This document shows positions 49,866-60,720 of a stretch of 64,000 bases of DNA, in pieces (within the stretch, counting starts at the first letter, position 1; each line of letters opens with the position of its first letter). The position numbers were made by a program, and so were the translations under genes. Origin of the DNA: Rhyacophila brunnea (lineage: Eukaryota > Arthropoda > Insecta > Trichoptera > Rhyacophilidae); NCBI GenBank assembly GCA_022495005.1, contig JAGYXB010000135.1:1736001-1800000 (forward strand). The letters run 5' to 3'. Under the pieces are notes generated by a model that made no database searches, was not told the origin of the DNA, and was given only the letters and a program-made list of their open reading frames with translations.

Positions 49866-50044
49866 GCACGTCCGCCCTTAAGTTAATTTTACCGTAAATT
49901 GAGTTGGTACCTATAATAATAATAATACGATATATTGATGAAGGTGACTGTGAGGATTAATAATATTGATATAATATTCAAACTATTAAATACATGTATT
50001 TATAGAAAATACAATCGATTATTTATGTCTCTTTGAAAAGAACA

Positions 50045-50425
50045 CGAAATGTCACGTAATGCAAGGCCAAAGTCTGCCTATTGTTGTAAACGGTATATTT
50101 AGGCATTGTTTCGGAAATAGTTGCGAGCTTTTTAGGCGGCGTCACTATTATTCAGGATCCCGAGATGACAGTTAGTTCGGTCTCACAAATGCCTGCAAAA
50201 GAATGACAAATGACCCGGAGTGGAATAATGTATTCGTCTATTGTTGCATCCGGCATTCGAGGATGTAAAAAGACAATGGCCCGCTACGGGTGGCATAGGC
50301 AAGGTCTACGACTTTACGCCAAGTATCGTAGCGGCAGAAAAGCAGTTTTTCGCGATGCACATTTGAGGCGGCTAAACGGAGCTCATTTGTCATGTTGCTG
50401 GCAAGCGAATGACATTACAGTTATC
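50045..50425. other. GC-richer island, possible regulatory element or exon
   Basis: A non-repetitive stretch with more GC than its flanks, including GGTGGCATAGGCAAGGTCTA and TTTAGGCGGCGTCAC. A 97-codon plus-strand frame (50210-50503) covers part of it, but its product (arginine- and glycine-rich at first) matches nothing I know. TGACAG and TGACAAATGACC words occur at about 50166-50213. Confidence 0.35.
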
Positions 50426-51899
50426 CATTTCGCGTTACCGACGACTGGCAAAACTTTTATTCATAACACGATACCATGTTGCTTTATTTTGTATCTATTT
50501 TGAATATTTGGAAGAAGTCAAGATAATAAAAATAGCAGCGATTTTCTACTGCAATTTCCTAAAACTTTTCTTTACATATCTAAATATTTTTTTTTTTTTA
50601 ATTGTTTTATATTAAACCATTTCATAAATAATGCGGTATTGTAAGAACGATTAGAAAACTATTCAAACAAAACCACAAACACTAATGCAAAATCACATTA
50701 TCAGAAATAATTCTTACTAGTGAGGCACTGATAGAAAGACCATCAATGTATATCAACTAAGTAGTTTGTATCACCTTGGTGTATGACAACAAATGTTCCA
50801 TAAAAGGAATGTATGATAGAATTAATTTAAATGATATAAAGATATTGGTTTCAAATTTATTTAACTCTGTAATTTGCCATTTTGAGATAATCGCAAAAAA
50901 ACTGTCGAGCTCATTACGAACTGCAATAGAAGTGAAACATTTTTTGAAAACCAAGTTTCAACTATTATATCCTGAAAGTCATTAAAAATATTAAAAAAAA
51001 GGCTATGTTTAAGGTTGGTGAAAATATAATAATTAGCGGCTGATGCAACTAACCTTACTTAACCTCTGCAGCTCCGGTTTCGTAATATTTTTCTGACAGA
51101 GTTGAAGTATTCAGAAAACCAAAATCAAGAAACGGAACTCACATGTTCGGTACATCACCTGATGTATTTTTAGGATGGTTGAACGCCTATCAGCTCTATC
51201 TGTTCGTACCGTTAGGTCTATCACCTCTTTTCACTGTCTATTCACGGCACTAGACTTATCCAGGTTGAATTAGCTACTTTCTTGCCATCTAGAAAGTAAT
51301 TCTTAATTTTAGTAGATTAACGAGTTGAAAAATCTTGTCTCTTGAAGCGGAGGCTTCGAATTTTCAAACTTTTGTATACTTTTCATTAATTTTATCTTAA
51401 ATAATAAAAATAGTCAGTTGGTTAACTGCGATATAGGATACCCACATTTGTTTGTATCTAAACAAAAGTGGGTATACCAAAAGACACGAGAAAATAGGTC
51501 AATTAGAAAAGCCTGCAACTGGACAGTGAAAATATGTAAGATTTGCGTCTTGGTCAGTTTTTTATAAGATTTTTCTAGTGAGTATTTTTGAGGTTTTATT
51601 TCCAAAATCTACCTATGTATTTATGTACATTTTTCTTAAATCTTTCGCGTATTCGTTTTCAAATAAAAAAAATGTGTATCAAATAATTAAAATTATTAAA
51701 TACTTATAATATAAGAAAATATTTATTTATTACCTACTATTATGTATATCTACTTTAAGGGATTAATCAAAATTGTAAAGCTTGCAACCTAACAAAGTGT
51801 GGTGCAAGGCAATAATTTTCATATAACATTAATCACATTATTTTGATAATTTATGCGAAACGTTTATCGTTTAATTTTTTTTTGAAATGCGTCCGATTT
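50426..51899. other. AT-rich DNA without a recognisable gene
   Basis: Opposed 65- and 69-codon frames near 50757-50985 overlap each other and are probably chance. Nothing else was recognised. Confidence 0.5.
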
Positions 51900-52195
51900 T
51901 TACGACCCTAGCCCAAAACCGCTTTGAGCGAAATTACAGGAAAGCCTTTAACCCTTGACCGAATATTCGTTGGGGTCGCGAAGGGATGTCTCAACCACAT
52001 TTTCCGCACCTCAAGTGCTCGCCGCTGCCTTAGGGCACAAAGCACCATGGAAAATTCCTGAAACCACCCTCCCCGGACCGATCTCGAATCCGCCTCACTC
52101 CTCCGCGTATTTGACCCCTCGCCCACCTCCGTCAAAGGTCCCAATGAATGCAAGTAGGACCACCCTCGGTATTTACCACCCCCTGTATTAAATGG
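51900..52195. other. GC-richer island, function unknown
   Basis: CCCTCCCCGGACCGATCTCG and CTCGCCCACCTCCGTCAAAG stand out against AT-rich flanks. Frames of 78 and 81 codons on opposite strands both lack similarity. No terminal repeats. Candidate exon or regulatory DNA. Confidence 0.35.
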
Positions 52196-52432
52196 AAATG
52201 TGTTACATAGAAAGACCAGAATTACCGTAGATACACGATATTGAAATTAGCCTTTGGGGTATGTTTCCTACAAATATGCCTATCTCATTAAACCAGTAGC
52301 CGTAGAACCTTAATCATCTATTATCATCCATTTTTTACCTTACAGTATCTTTATAAACAATTTAGAAGAAAAACGATTGCCAAAATTACCGCAATTGTTA
52401 AAACGATTCATCTTTATTATCTTCTTTACAAG

Positions 52433-52600
52433 GTAGGACGCACGTGGCTTAATTAGTTAAACATATTAGCGTGAATCCAGTAGATGCGGGTTTGCGTCCT
52501 GCTGGACGTCGTTTTCTCATTTTTTTTCTAGTAAGTGTATACTTATTATCTTAAGTGTTTTCAAGTTATGTGTGTTCTCTGTGCAGGTTTATGTGATTAT
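52433..52600 (+). mobile_element. SINE-C-like element
   Basis: GGACGCACGTGGCTTAATTA and AGATGCGGGTTTGCGTCC look like the A- and B-box parts of a tRNA-derived head. They are followed by a T-rich body with TTAAGTGTTTTCAAGTTATG. A diverged relative is at 38812-38945. No poly(A) or target duplication was found. Confidence 0.45.
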
Positions 52601-52894
52601 ATTATAATATTATTAGAATCGGACATGGTCAAAATAAAAAAAAACATTCAATAAACAATGTTACATTCTCAAATCTTTTGAATTACTTGTTCAATAAAAA
52701 AATGTTTATTACCTAAATAATGTTTTAATATGGGCGCCAATATTAACCTAATTTAAAAAAAAACAACAATTTAAATACTAATTATTATTTGCATCGGTAA
52801 AAATCACCACTTGGATTCTATTATAATATTATATGGCTTCAAGTCTTAAATAGTACAACTATATTTCAATATTTTTTTCTAGTATGTAAGGTTC

Positions 52895-53110
52895 TAAATT
52901 TATTCTATAATTTGAAATATAAAATATATATTATTTATGTAATAATTACCATTTTGCTATTTAAAAACTTTCATGGCCTATAATTATAAAATTAGAAAGT
53001 TACAACTCCAATGGAGTATGGAGTCAAGTATTGATTACAAAATGTTCAATGAACGTAATAAATCATATCCTTTAATTGCGAATATAATATTATATTTTTG
53101 TATTATTATA
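52895..53110. repeat. Repeat inverted relative to 48846-49057
   Basis: It encodes MAYNYKIRKLQLQWSME then NKSYPLIANIILY in frame 52973-53161. The reverse strand at 48781-48987 encodes MAYNYKSRKLQLQRSMEL and NKSYPLIANVILY. The homology extends into noncoding AT-rich flanks, so it is a DNA repeat rather than evidence of a conserved gene, although the similar reading frame is noted. Confidence 0.7.
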
Positions 53111-53459
53111 TTTAATTTCTTGTTTACCGTAACTGCAGTCCATATAAATATAGTTACCTAACCATTTCACATAGAAAATAAGGGATTATTTTTTTTTTGC
53201 AAAATATTATATTATTTTACTTTGTATTCATTTATCCATCATTGTAATAATGTTACATCAAATTATTTATCATACGGTGTAACTAAATATATTTTAAGCA
53301 TGACATCATGATTACTTAGCTGTAAAACCAGATTTTATTAAAATCATAAGTAACTAAAATAAAAGGAAAATTAGTTTAAATAAATGACAATATACTTAGT
53401 ATAATAAAAAAAGATCGACTTTGCCTTAATGCTAAATGAATAGGTACATATTTATTTAC

Positions 53460-53636
53460 GCTCAGAGGGACTCCCTCAACTTGCTAGATAGATTTACTCA
53501 TAAAGTTCGATGGATGTACGCGGCAGCAAAGAACTAGAGACCGAGAAGAGTAGAGAGATTTATGGGAGGTATTTATCCAGCATTGGATCGACTCCGGCTG
53601 ATAATGATGTTATATTTAAAAAAAAAAAAAAAAAAA
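53460..53636 (+). mobile_element. LINE 3' end fragment with poly(A), plus strand
   Basis: The frame from 53510 ends with GRYLSSIGSTPADNDVI, the decayed form of the LINE C-terminus, and the DNA reads TATTTATCCAGCATTGGATC then CTCCGGCTGATAATGATG. It is followed by 19 adenines (53618-53636). The poly(A) marks a retrotransposed 3' end that is strongly 5'-truncated. Confidence 0.65.
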
Positions 53637-54949
53637 CCTATATAAAATACTACAGTACTGAATCGGGAAGATATTTTCGGAGTAGGCTTAATATATTGAT
53701 TTTTTCCTATTTTGGATAAAAATGTTGCATAATTTTATAATAAAATCCAGATTTTGTTGAAAGTAAAGGCTTTATTTTATTGTCTTTACATAAAACGGGA
53801 ATATCCCCTAAACCTCAACCCTATACAACATATTTATGCATTAGCCAGTGTCCGCTGCTTTTATATAATTACATGAGCTTTTTCAATGTGCGCGTTTTTT
53901 AATTTAACCATTTTATGAGTGTTTATTCGCCTAGTCGGCATTTAATCTGCGTATTAAGTCGCAGAATCCTCTCGCTATTTTATCGGTCGACGTAACTACT
54001 CGTGAATGTTGTGTATATGTGGAAAATTTAACATAGATGAACGGTAAACAAATGTAATTTAAATCTAAGATTTTTCTAATCTATTTTATAAATTTTCAAA
54101 ATTTCACGTTCAATAATGCATCATTGGTAATTTAACACATTACATAATCTTATATACAAACATGGTTGACAATTTTAACGGAATTTGAGATAACAACTCG
54201 GACGCATCGTGCCTAGTGATTTTTTTTGGCGTGATCAGATTATGTGAAATTTAGTGCCTATATATATTTTCAAAAATATTTTTTATAATAAAGATATTAT
54301 TTCTGATGTATTTAGGTTTTTTAACTGGTCAGTCAATATATGTTTCGTTATAATAAATAACTCACTGAAAAATGTCAAATGTTGGCTACTTGAAAAGATG
54401 TATCCAAACCATTTATCCATTTTCCCAAGTCCGTTTATAAGGAAATGTTATAAAAATAACCATAAACGTAACACTGATTATAATACTATTTGGATGTCAT
54501 CTGTGAATATTGTCCGTTTCAATAACAATTTAAATATTATACCGTAAGTATATAATTTTTTTATGTTCGAAATGTATTCATTTTTGTTGTTAGTGTTACA
54601 ATTATTATTCGCTATTGACCATAATAAAAGATTGTGTCATTTAAACAATATAACACTATGACCTATAACTTTCAAAGTCCGCTAAATACACACAAAAATG
54701 CCAATCAATAAAAATAATAGAATAAATTATTGTAGATTCGTTGAGTTTAATGTTGTTTAGATAAATTTATTGCAATAAATTATTTATTAACTATTAAATA
54801 AAACCATATTATTCTAATTTTAAAATACTATTTAGTGGAAAAAAGAAACTTATGTTAAATTTATTCACTTGCACTTGAAATACAAAAACGTCATTTACCA
54901 TAAATACTAAATTGTGGACTTTTTGCAAATAGGCGGCTGATATTATTCC
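53637..54949. other. AT-rich DNA without a recognisable gene
   Basis: A 97-codon frame (54254-54547) has no similarity and typical chance composition. A slightly GC-richer patch lies at 53930-54005. Confidence 0.45.
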
Positions 54950-55080
54950 GTGTCTACATTGGCAATAAGTTGCTGGCAGCCTTATTAAATTTCACGATAA
55001 TTATCATAATTTAAATGACCATATATTATTTTAATCGAAATTTAATGAGGTTGCCAGCAACTTGTTGCCAATGTGGACAC
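54950..55080. mobile_element. Small foldback MITE
   Basis: The left arm GTGTCTACATTGGCAATAAG and the reversed right arm GTGTCCACATTGGCAACAAG match over about 45 bp, including TTGCTGGCARCCTYATTAAA, enclosing 131 bp in all. No target duplication could be fixed. Confidence 0.75.
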
Positions 55081-55378
55081 CGCTTTATATATCGAGATTC
55101 ATAGAACGGAAATAACATATTATATAATTTTCACTCCGTAATTATCAAGATGCGAATATTTTACTACAAAGCAGTAATTAAAAGATTTCCGCTATTTCCC
55201 AAATAAAAAAATACACTTCGGAGATCTAATGCGTGGTAATTACTCTACTCACTCAGATTATCATATAACCACACTTATCACAAGTCTCGCGGTATTTTAA
55301 ACTGAATAGGTACACTCCAGAAGTTGAAAACGCTATTTTGTTATTTTCTTTTTCCAACTATTTTTCTTTTCATTTCAC

Positions 55379-55545
55379 ACCATACCATTGAGCGGAGCTT
55401 CCGAGGCTAAAAGCTCTCGCGAGGAAAGTGCTCGGGAAAATTAACAATGGGCGTCCCGTCCAAGGAGCTTTGCTTTCCGCGGGTGTCTAGCTTTATGGTT
55501 GGGCTGAGTGATGAGATTTTGACATTCTTTATAAGCGAGGCAAGG
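55379..55545. other. GC-richer island, function unknown
   Basis: CTCTCGCGAGGAAAGTGCTC and GGGCGTCCCGTCCAAGGAGC stand out from the flanks. There is no long frame, no repeat partner and no recognisable motif. Confidence 0.3.
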
Positions 55546-56127
55546 CCTTAAGTGTTCAATATATTATGCAGCTAACGACCTTAACTTTTAATAAAATATA
55601 TAAGTATCCTTACAATTTTGTATGCGTATTACAAATTACCCAAAATAATACTTCTTCAGGTTTATTAATAAAATAAATTTAAACACACAAATTGATTACA
55701 AATATTGTTATTACTTCTTTATTTTGACCAGTAGGAAATAATTTGAAAATACAAATTAATTATCAATTATTAATATAGGCGTATATTGACAACCTACCAC
55801 GGCATTCATTGAAAATGGGAAAGACTGTGAACCTATGTGATATATGGGTATACATTGTATTTTTATCTGGAGCCTTAACACAGCGAAATATAAATAACTC
55901 AATGCAAAACACGTGATTTGGTTAATGTATTATACACATAAAGTCAAGTTAAAATCTTAAAAATTCAAAGAAACATAATAATTAGACAAAACTGACGAAA
56001 CCGGTAGTCATCAATATATAAAAAAAAAATTGGTTTTATTATAAATAATAATATCTTTCCACTACGAATTGACGGTTAACAACGATTAAAAAAAAATTTA
56101 AAATCAGAGAAAATGTTTGACTTAAGC
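55546..56127. other. AT-rich DNA without a recognisable gene
   Basis: No signal recognised. Confidence 0.45.
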
Positions 56128-56160
56128 CGGCCTGCGATGGCCGAGCGGTAAATGACTCTC
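56128..56160 (+). repeat. Leu/Ser-tRNA-like 5' half
   Basis: GCGATGGCCGAGCGGTAAA matches the D-arm and A-box region of leucine or serine tRNAs, but no anticodon arm or B box follows. It is a tRNA-derived scrap, perhaps a SINE head cut by later events. Confidence 0.35.
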
Positions 56161-56358
56161 ATTTATGCCTTGCCTGCGCGTTATAGTTTGTGCAAAGAAT
56201 ACAGAACACTTTGTGATGGCCACACGGTACTAATAAGTTTGCGCAAACCGCATTACGACAGAAGTCGTCATCATGAAAATACTGTTCTATCAGAATTACA
56301 GCAATGTCGGAAAATGACGATTTGTTTTTGTTACACCCGTTTTCCTATTGTTTATTTA

Positions 56359-56535
56359 TTGGTTAAAAGAAAGAGAGATAAAAGCTTCCAAGTGCGCCAA
56401 GCATGGGTAGTAAGAAGAAATAATCACTCGCATATAAATTTACTTAACAAATTAAGAGAAGATCAAGCTGACTGGCGGAAATATTTAATAATGGATTAAA
56501 ATGCATATAATGATTTACTACATTTGGTCAGGTTT
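56359..56535 (+). pseudogene. PIF/Harbinger transposase N-terminal fragment
   Basis: The last 46 residues of the frame 56152-56499 read RQAWVVRRNNHSHINLLNKL then REDQADWRKYLIMD. After the stop at 56497 the same frame continues NAYNDLLHLV. This matches the N-terminal region of Harbinger/HARBI1-type transposases (W...R...G.Y..L..EL...D...F.NY.RM....F..LL..V). The in-frame stop and loss of the DDE nuclease domain show it is dead. The upstream part of the frame is not similar. Confidence 0.7.
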
Positions 56536-56837
56536 CATATATAGGTATTTGTCCATTTGCCATAGGTACGCCATCCCTGACCTATGTTATACACTATCAA
56601 ATTTTTATTTATTTATTGTTGTGAACATTACAAATTAATTTGAGACGTTCACAACATGACATTTAGAAACAAAGAAATATTATTAAAACAGTATTACATA
56701 AAAAAAGAGATATATCAGTATTAAGTTATTAAACAGTTGAAAAGTCTAAATATAAAAAATATTAATTATATAAGTACAAGGAAGTACACTGGATGAATTA
56801 AGCAGACCCTATTTTAAGAATTTATAAAACAACGTCT

Positions 56838-57121
56838 ACCTATACTCATCCTCAAGATGGAATATATCAATAGTTGAAGCGATTTTATTAAACATTGTTA
56901 TTGCCATATAATGTTTGAGGCTTTCACGGTTGTTTTTTACGTAATATATTCTTGGGTTTTCACCGTGTCTCCTTTTACCACCTATACTCATCCTCAAGGT
57001 GGAATATATCAATATTTGAAGCGATTTTATTAAACATTGTTATTGCCATATAATGTTTGAGGCTTTCACGGTTGTTTTTTATCGTAATATATTCTTGGGT
57101 TTTCACCGTGTCTCCTTCTTC
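56838..57121. repeat. 142-bp tandem duplication next to the Penelope-like element
   Basis: ACCTATACTCATCCTCAAG begins both copies (56838 and 56980). They stay aligned through TTAAACATTGTTATTGCC and GGGTTTTCACCGTGTCTCCT, with few differences and one extra base. The second copy runs on into the left inverted repeat. Confidence 0.9.
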
Positions 57122-57160
57122 CTTCTTTACTCGACGTTTCGGGCTCGTTGCAGAGGCCAT
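57080..57160 (-). repeat. Left arm of inverted repeat flanking Penelope-like gene, hammerhead-like
   Basis: The 81-bp arm is the reverse complement of 57776-57856 with one difference seen. On the minus strand it continues from TTGATAATGGCCTCTGCAAC into GAGCCCGAAACGTCGAG. This resembles a type-I hammerhead core (CUGANGA, stem II, GAAAC) with two changed bases in the first box. Penelope-like elements are known to carry such ribozymes in their terminal repeats; activity here is unproven and doubtful. Confidence 0.75.
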
Positions 57161-57277
57161 TATCAAGAGATATGTTTTATGATGAAATGTAGTGTAGGTA
57201 TGTGAATGTAAACGTTGCTCTTAGAATGTCAAAAGGAATCCGATTATCTAAGAGCAAACGTTGCTCAGAGTAATCTG

Positions 57278-57841
57278 TCAATTATTACGACCGGGAATAC
57301 CGGCTCGAATATTAGATTTTGCTGATAGTGCCGGAAGCCATGACGTTTTTAACCGTAATCCATCATCCCTATTAATATTATCAGGGTTTCTGTGGATTTC
57401 AATGGCCTCCTTTACCAATCGTGCGAAATATCCTTTATTCCGACCCAATATCTTGGTCTCAAAGTCAAATTTGTGCCCTGTATCCATCGAGTGCTCGGCA
57501 ATTGCCGACATCGTGTAATTTTTGAGTCGGTATGCTCTCTCGTGTTCACTCACACGCTTCTTTACTGTTCTAGAGGTCTGGCCTATATACTTTTTTGGGC
57601 ATCCACGACAGCTTAACGGTTGTGAGTCCTTTACTGGTCTTAACATATTTCGGACCTTTGTCGATGTTGAGAATATTGTTTCAATATTATGTTTCCGAAG
57701 TATCCTGGAAATAGTATCGGTGGTGTTTTTTATATAAGGTAGATAGGTTTTATAGTTTTTATATATATAAGGTAGATGGCCTCTGCAACGAGCCCGAAAC
57801 GTCGAGTAAAGAAGGAAGAAGGAGACATGGTGAAAACCCAA
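57278..57841 (-). pseudogene. Penelope-like element GIY-YIG endonuclease fragment
   Basis: Of the 187-codon frame, residues 35-66 (LPYIKNTTDTISRILRKHNI ... IETIF) match the linker between reverse transcriptase and endonuclease of Penelope-like elements. Residues 79-150 match the GIY-YIG nuclease: KKYIGQTSRT, KRVSEHERAYRL, AIAEHSMDTGHKFDF and LVKEAIEI with the catalytic-type Glu. The first GIY/GVY half-motif, normally just before this, is missing (SCRGCPKKYIG), so the nuclease is probably inactive. Residues 1-22 are translation of the inverted repeat, not true protein. The reverse transcriptase is absent. Confidence 0.9.
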
Positions 57842-57856
57842 GAATATATTACGATA
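57776..57856 (+). repeat. Right arm of inverted repeat flanking Penelope-like gene
   Basis: Plus-strand GGCCTCTGCAACGAGCCC, GAAACGTCGAGTAAAG and GAAAACCCAAGAATATATTA is the inverse of 57080-57160. The first hammerhead box (TTGATAA in the left arm) is lost here; the sequence before it is AAGGTAGAT. Confidence 0.85.
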
Positions 57857-58076
57857 TTGTTATTGCCTTCCCAATTGGCATCACTAATGGCATGTTAGTT
57901 CTGCATATCGGGATAACAAACAACGGATGCCCTCGGTTTCTAGGGTAATTATCAGAGACACACAAGCCAACACCACCAAGAATGGCAGAGTTTACATTTA
58001 CGCCGCTTATAAGTCTGAAAAAATATGTAGCTAAATAAAGATCCCATCTAACTGTTAAGCTACAGTATGTAAGCAT
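57849..58076 (-). pseudogene. Jockey-like LINE C-terminal fragment
   Basis: The 75-codon frame RWDLYLATYFFRLISGVNVN, then SAILGGVGLCVSDNYPRNRG and FVIPICRTNMPLVMPIGKA matches the tail segment of insect jockey-type reverse transcriptases (R...F...LI.G.I....LL......P....R....F......RTN....SP...). It is a short isolated scrap immediately beyond the Penelope-like right arm. Confidence 0.55.
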
Positions 58077-59317
58077 ACCTAAGAAAAAGTCAGTCGAAAG
58101 TTAAGTCAGAAAATATGACCCACATTATGCCTACTTCCAAAAGTCAGTCTTGCCATTGCTCTATAGCATAACTGTACAAGTGTGTATGCCTTCTAAAAGT
58201 TTACATTGCTTTGTTTTTTTCAATTTATGGGTAATTTTGTTGTTTGTATGTTAAATATATTTCAATAGTGACATACATATTAATCGAGTTGTATCATACC
58301 TGTACAGTGTACATGCATTCACTTAGTTTAGCACTTAATACTTAAGTAGGATTTAGGACTTGTTTTTTTTAATATATGAAACACGCACACAATTAAAATA
58401 CTTGTGATAAAGGAACACGAAATATACTTCAATATACACTTACAAGGGTTTTTATGTAAAGTATTCAGTAATGTTAACAAATTAGTTTCCTAGCATGCAA
58501 ATTAACTTGTTAATATTTTATGTCTATTAACACTGTTGATTTTTTAATTCATCCATTATAACATCACGCGATTCTCCATGACAATGGTTTGATTTGAGTT
58601 TGTATGACTTGTGGGAAGATTCATTAGGCAGAAATAGTATCACTATGATTGCAAATATATAGTACCTATCTGAAATATGTTCGGTCATTTGCTGATAATA
58701 GAAAGACAAAAAAATAAATTTACCTAGATCAAATACAAAATGTAGTTTTCATATGCGTTGAAATAGATCATTCAACGTACAAGAACTGTGTTGGAAGGTT
58801 TTAAATTGGGTAGTTGTTTGACTTTATGATTTTCAGAAAATAACTGGATCTAAAAGATGCTCCATCCGAAAAACTGAAAAGTAGTGGTGCAGGACTGTCT
58901 GGAAGGGAGAATGTATTGGAAGGAGACCAAGCCCCTCCAAGAGTAAGTTGTAAAACATTATTATTGGCTTAAACATTTTCATTATTATTGGTTGTAATGC
59001 CAATTATAATGATAATTGTATAGTCCAGATTCCAGAGCATATTATATCGATTGAAAACGAAGTAACTTTTATTATGACAATTGCACTGACTTGCAGAGTA
59101 ATATGACTATTTGTTCGTTATGAAAAAATACTACCATATCGAGAAATAAATTCTAACACTACATGACGTGGTTGTTATCTTAATTTAAATGAAGAACTAG
59201 ACGTAGAATCTTATGTCGAATACTTCTTGAAAATAACATAATATTATGATTATGAGCATATATATAAACAATAATAAAATTGTTGCTCTCAGTTATTGTG
59301 AAGCAGTTCAACATAAA
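58077..59317. other. AT-rich DNA without a recognisable gene
   Basis: No signal recognised. Confidence 0.5.
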
Positions 59318-59500
59318 TCACGTCCGTGATGGTTGAGTAGTAACGTAGGTATACGCGTAACAAGTCTAGGGTCTCGGGTTCAAATCCCGGGTCTGGAAAA
59401 TTCACATATTGTTTTTAATGTGTTTAAATCCAGATCATGGACCTAATAGGTTGAGCAAGTAGCTAAATTCATTTATCGTTAAAGAAAATAGTGTTACAAT
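59318..59500 (+). mobile_element. SINE-B copy, plus strand
   Basis: The head has CCGTGATGGTTGAGTAGTAA and a perfect B box GGGTTCAAATCCCGGG. The family body TTCACATATTGTTTTTAATG, ATGGACCTAATAGGTTGAGC and AAGTAGCTAAATTCATTTAT follows. It is the best sense-strand copy of the family here. Confidence 0.8.
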
Positions 59501-59734
59501 ACTTCGTCGTCAGGCGGCCAAGGTCCACACTGAATCATTTTAATAGAGGCAAGTAATAAAAAATCAACATATTATATATTTAACCATTTTTTATAAAAAA
59601 AAAAATATACTTAATAATATGTCACTCATACGGTATTTATGTATATAGAATTATGCCATCAGTATATGCATGATATATTGCAATCAGATTTTGTTTTATT
59701 GCAGTTTGTCAATAATTCTACGATTGCAAAAAAA

Positions 59735-60085
59735 AATCGAATGAAAAAAATGGCGTCCGTCATGTTTCGGCCATAAATTTTTATTTAAACTGTGAACCGT
59801 GCTTTTTGGAAGCATCCGTACAGCAGTTATCATGACAGCGCGAATGGCGTGCTTTGTGAGGCGTGCAATAACTCCGGATAGTGACATAACGATGACAGCA
59901 GAATCAGCATTAATTACATAATTATCAACAAACATTAGTTATGTCTATTCCGACCGCATTTTAAAACTAACACTGCGCGTGCGCCAGTCCTCGCCGAATT
60001 CAATTAGGCCCTAAAGTTGATTAGTGCTACCCTCGCATTAAAACTTTACTTTCAATTAATAAAAGCTCTCCATAGAAACACGTTA
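59735..60085. promoter_or_regulatory. Non-repetitive GC-richer block, possible enhancer
   Basis: The stretch mixes GC-rich words (CACTGCGCGTGCGCCAGTCC) with homeodomain-type sites (ATTAATTACATAATTAT, TTCAATTAATAAAAG, CCATAAATTTTTATT) and two TGACAG words (Meis/Homothorax-type) at about 59833 and 59892. A 79-codon minus-strand frame lies inside but resembles nothing. The enhancer reading is an inference from motif clustering alone. Confidence 0.3.
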
Positions 60086-60357
60086 TTCTGGATTGATTTG
60101 GGCACACACTTTAATAGGGTCGATCCAATTGTTTCTACAATGGCATTAACATTTTAACATTCAAAGTTTTATTATAATTCAATCACTAATATAACATTCT
60201 AATTCCACCAAATATACTAAGTCGATAGTATTAAGTAGGTAATATAAAATTTCTTGCATTATTTACATTATGGTAAGTACGTGTTAAAGTGAAAATGATA
60301 AAATTGACGTATATACTACTCATCGTACTTTATTATAGGTTTATAATATATAACTTT
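60086..60357. other. AT-rich DNA without a recognisable gene
   Basis: No signal recognised. Confidence 0.4.
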
Positions 60358-60720
60358 ATATCATCATCATCAGCCTGAATCTATCAACTGCTGGATGAAG
60401 GCCTCTTCAAGCTGCTTTCATTTCTCTTGGTCCTGTGTGTTGCGTTGCCACGCACTTCCGCAGAACTTTATCACTTCATCAATCCAGCGGCCTCTAGGTC
60501 TAACTTGCGGACGTTTTGTACCTCTTGGATACCACTGGATGACTAAATTAAATTTGTCTAACGATTGTCTCTTCTTCAAGCTATGTGTCCAGCCCATCTC
60601 CATTTGAGGCTTTTAATGAACTCTATTACATCACAAACCCCTGTTTGCTTCCTTATCCACTCATTCTTCTTTTTGTCCTTTCGCGTTATGCCTAGCATGC
60701 ACCACTTCATACTACGTTGT
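60358..60720 (-). mobile_element. LINE 3' end fragment, minus strand
   Basis: After a TCATCATCATCAGCCTGAAT run, the minus strand (60418-60603) encodes MGWTHSLKKRQSLDKFNL, WYPRGTKRPQVRPRGRWIDE and FCGSAWQRNTQDQEK, the C-terminal pattern of RTE-type LINE proteins. Decayed sequence coding for the preceding zinc-knuckle-like region extends to about 60720. It is the best-preserved copy of the family seen at 897-1128. Confidence 0.8.

Noticed and set aside
57261..57737. Plus-strand frames of 71-85 codons opposite the Penelope-like gene
   Set aside because: They are antisense shadows of the minus-strand GIY-YIG coding remnant.
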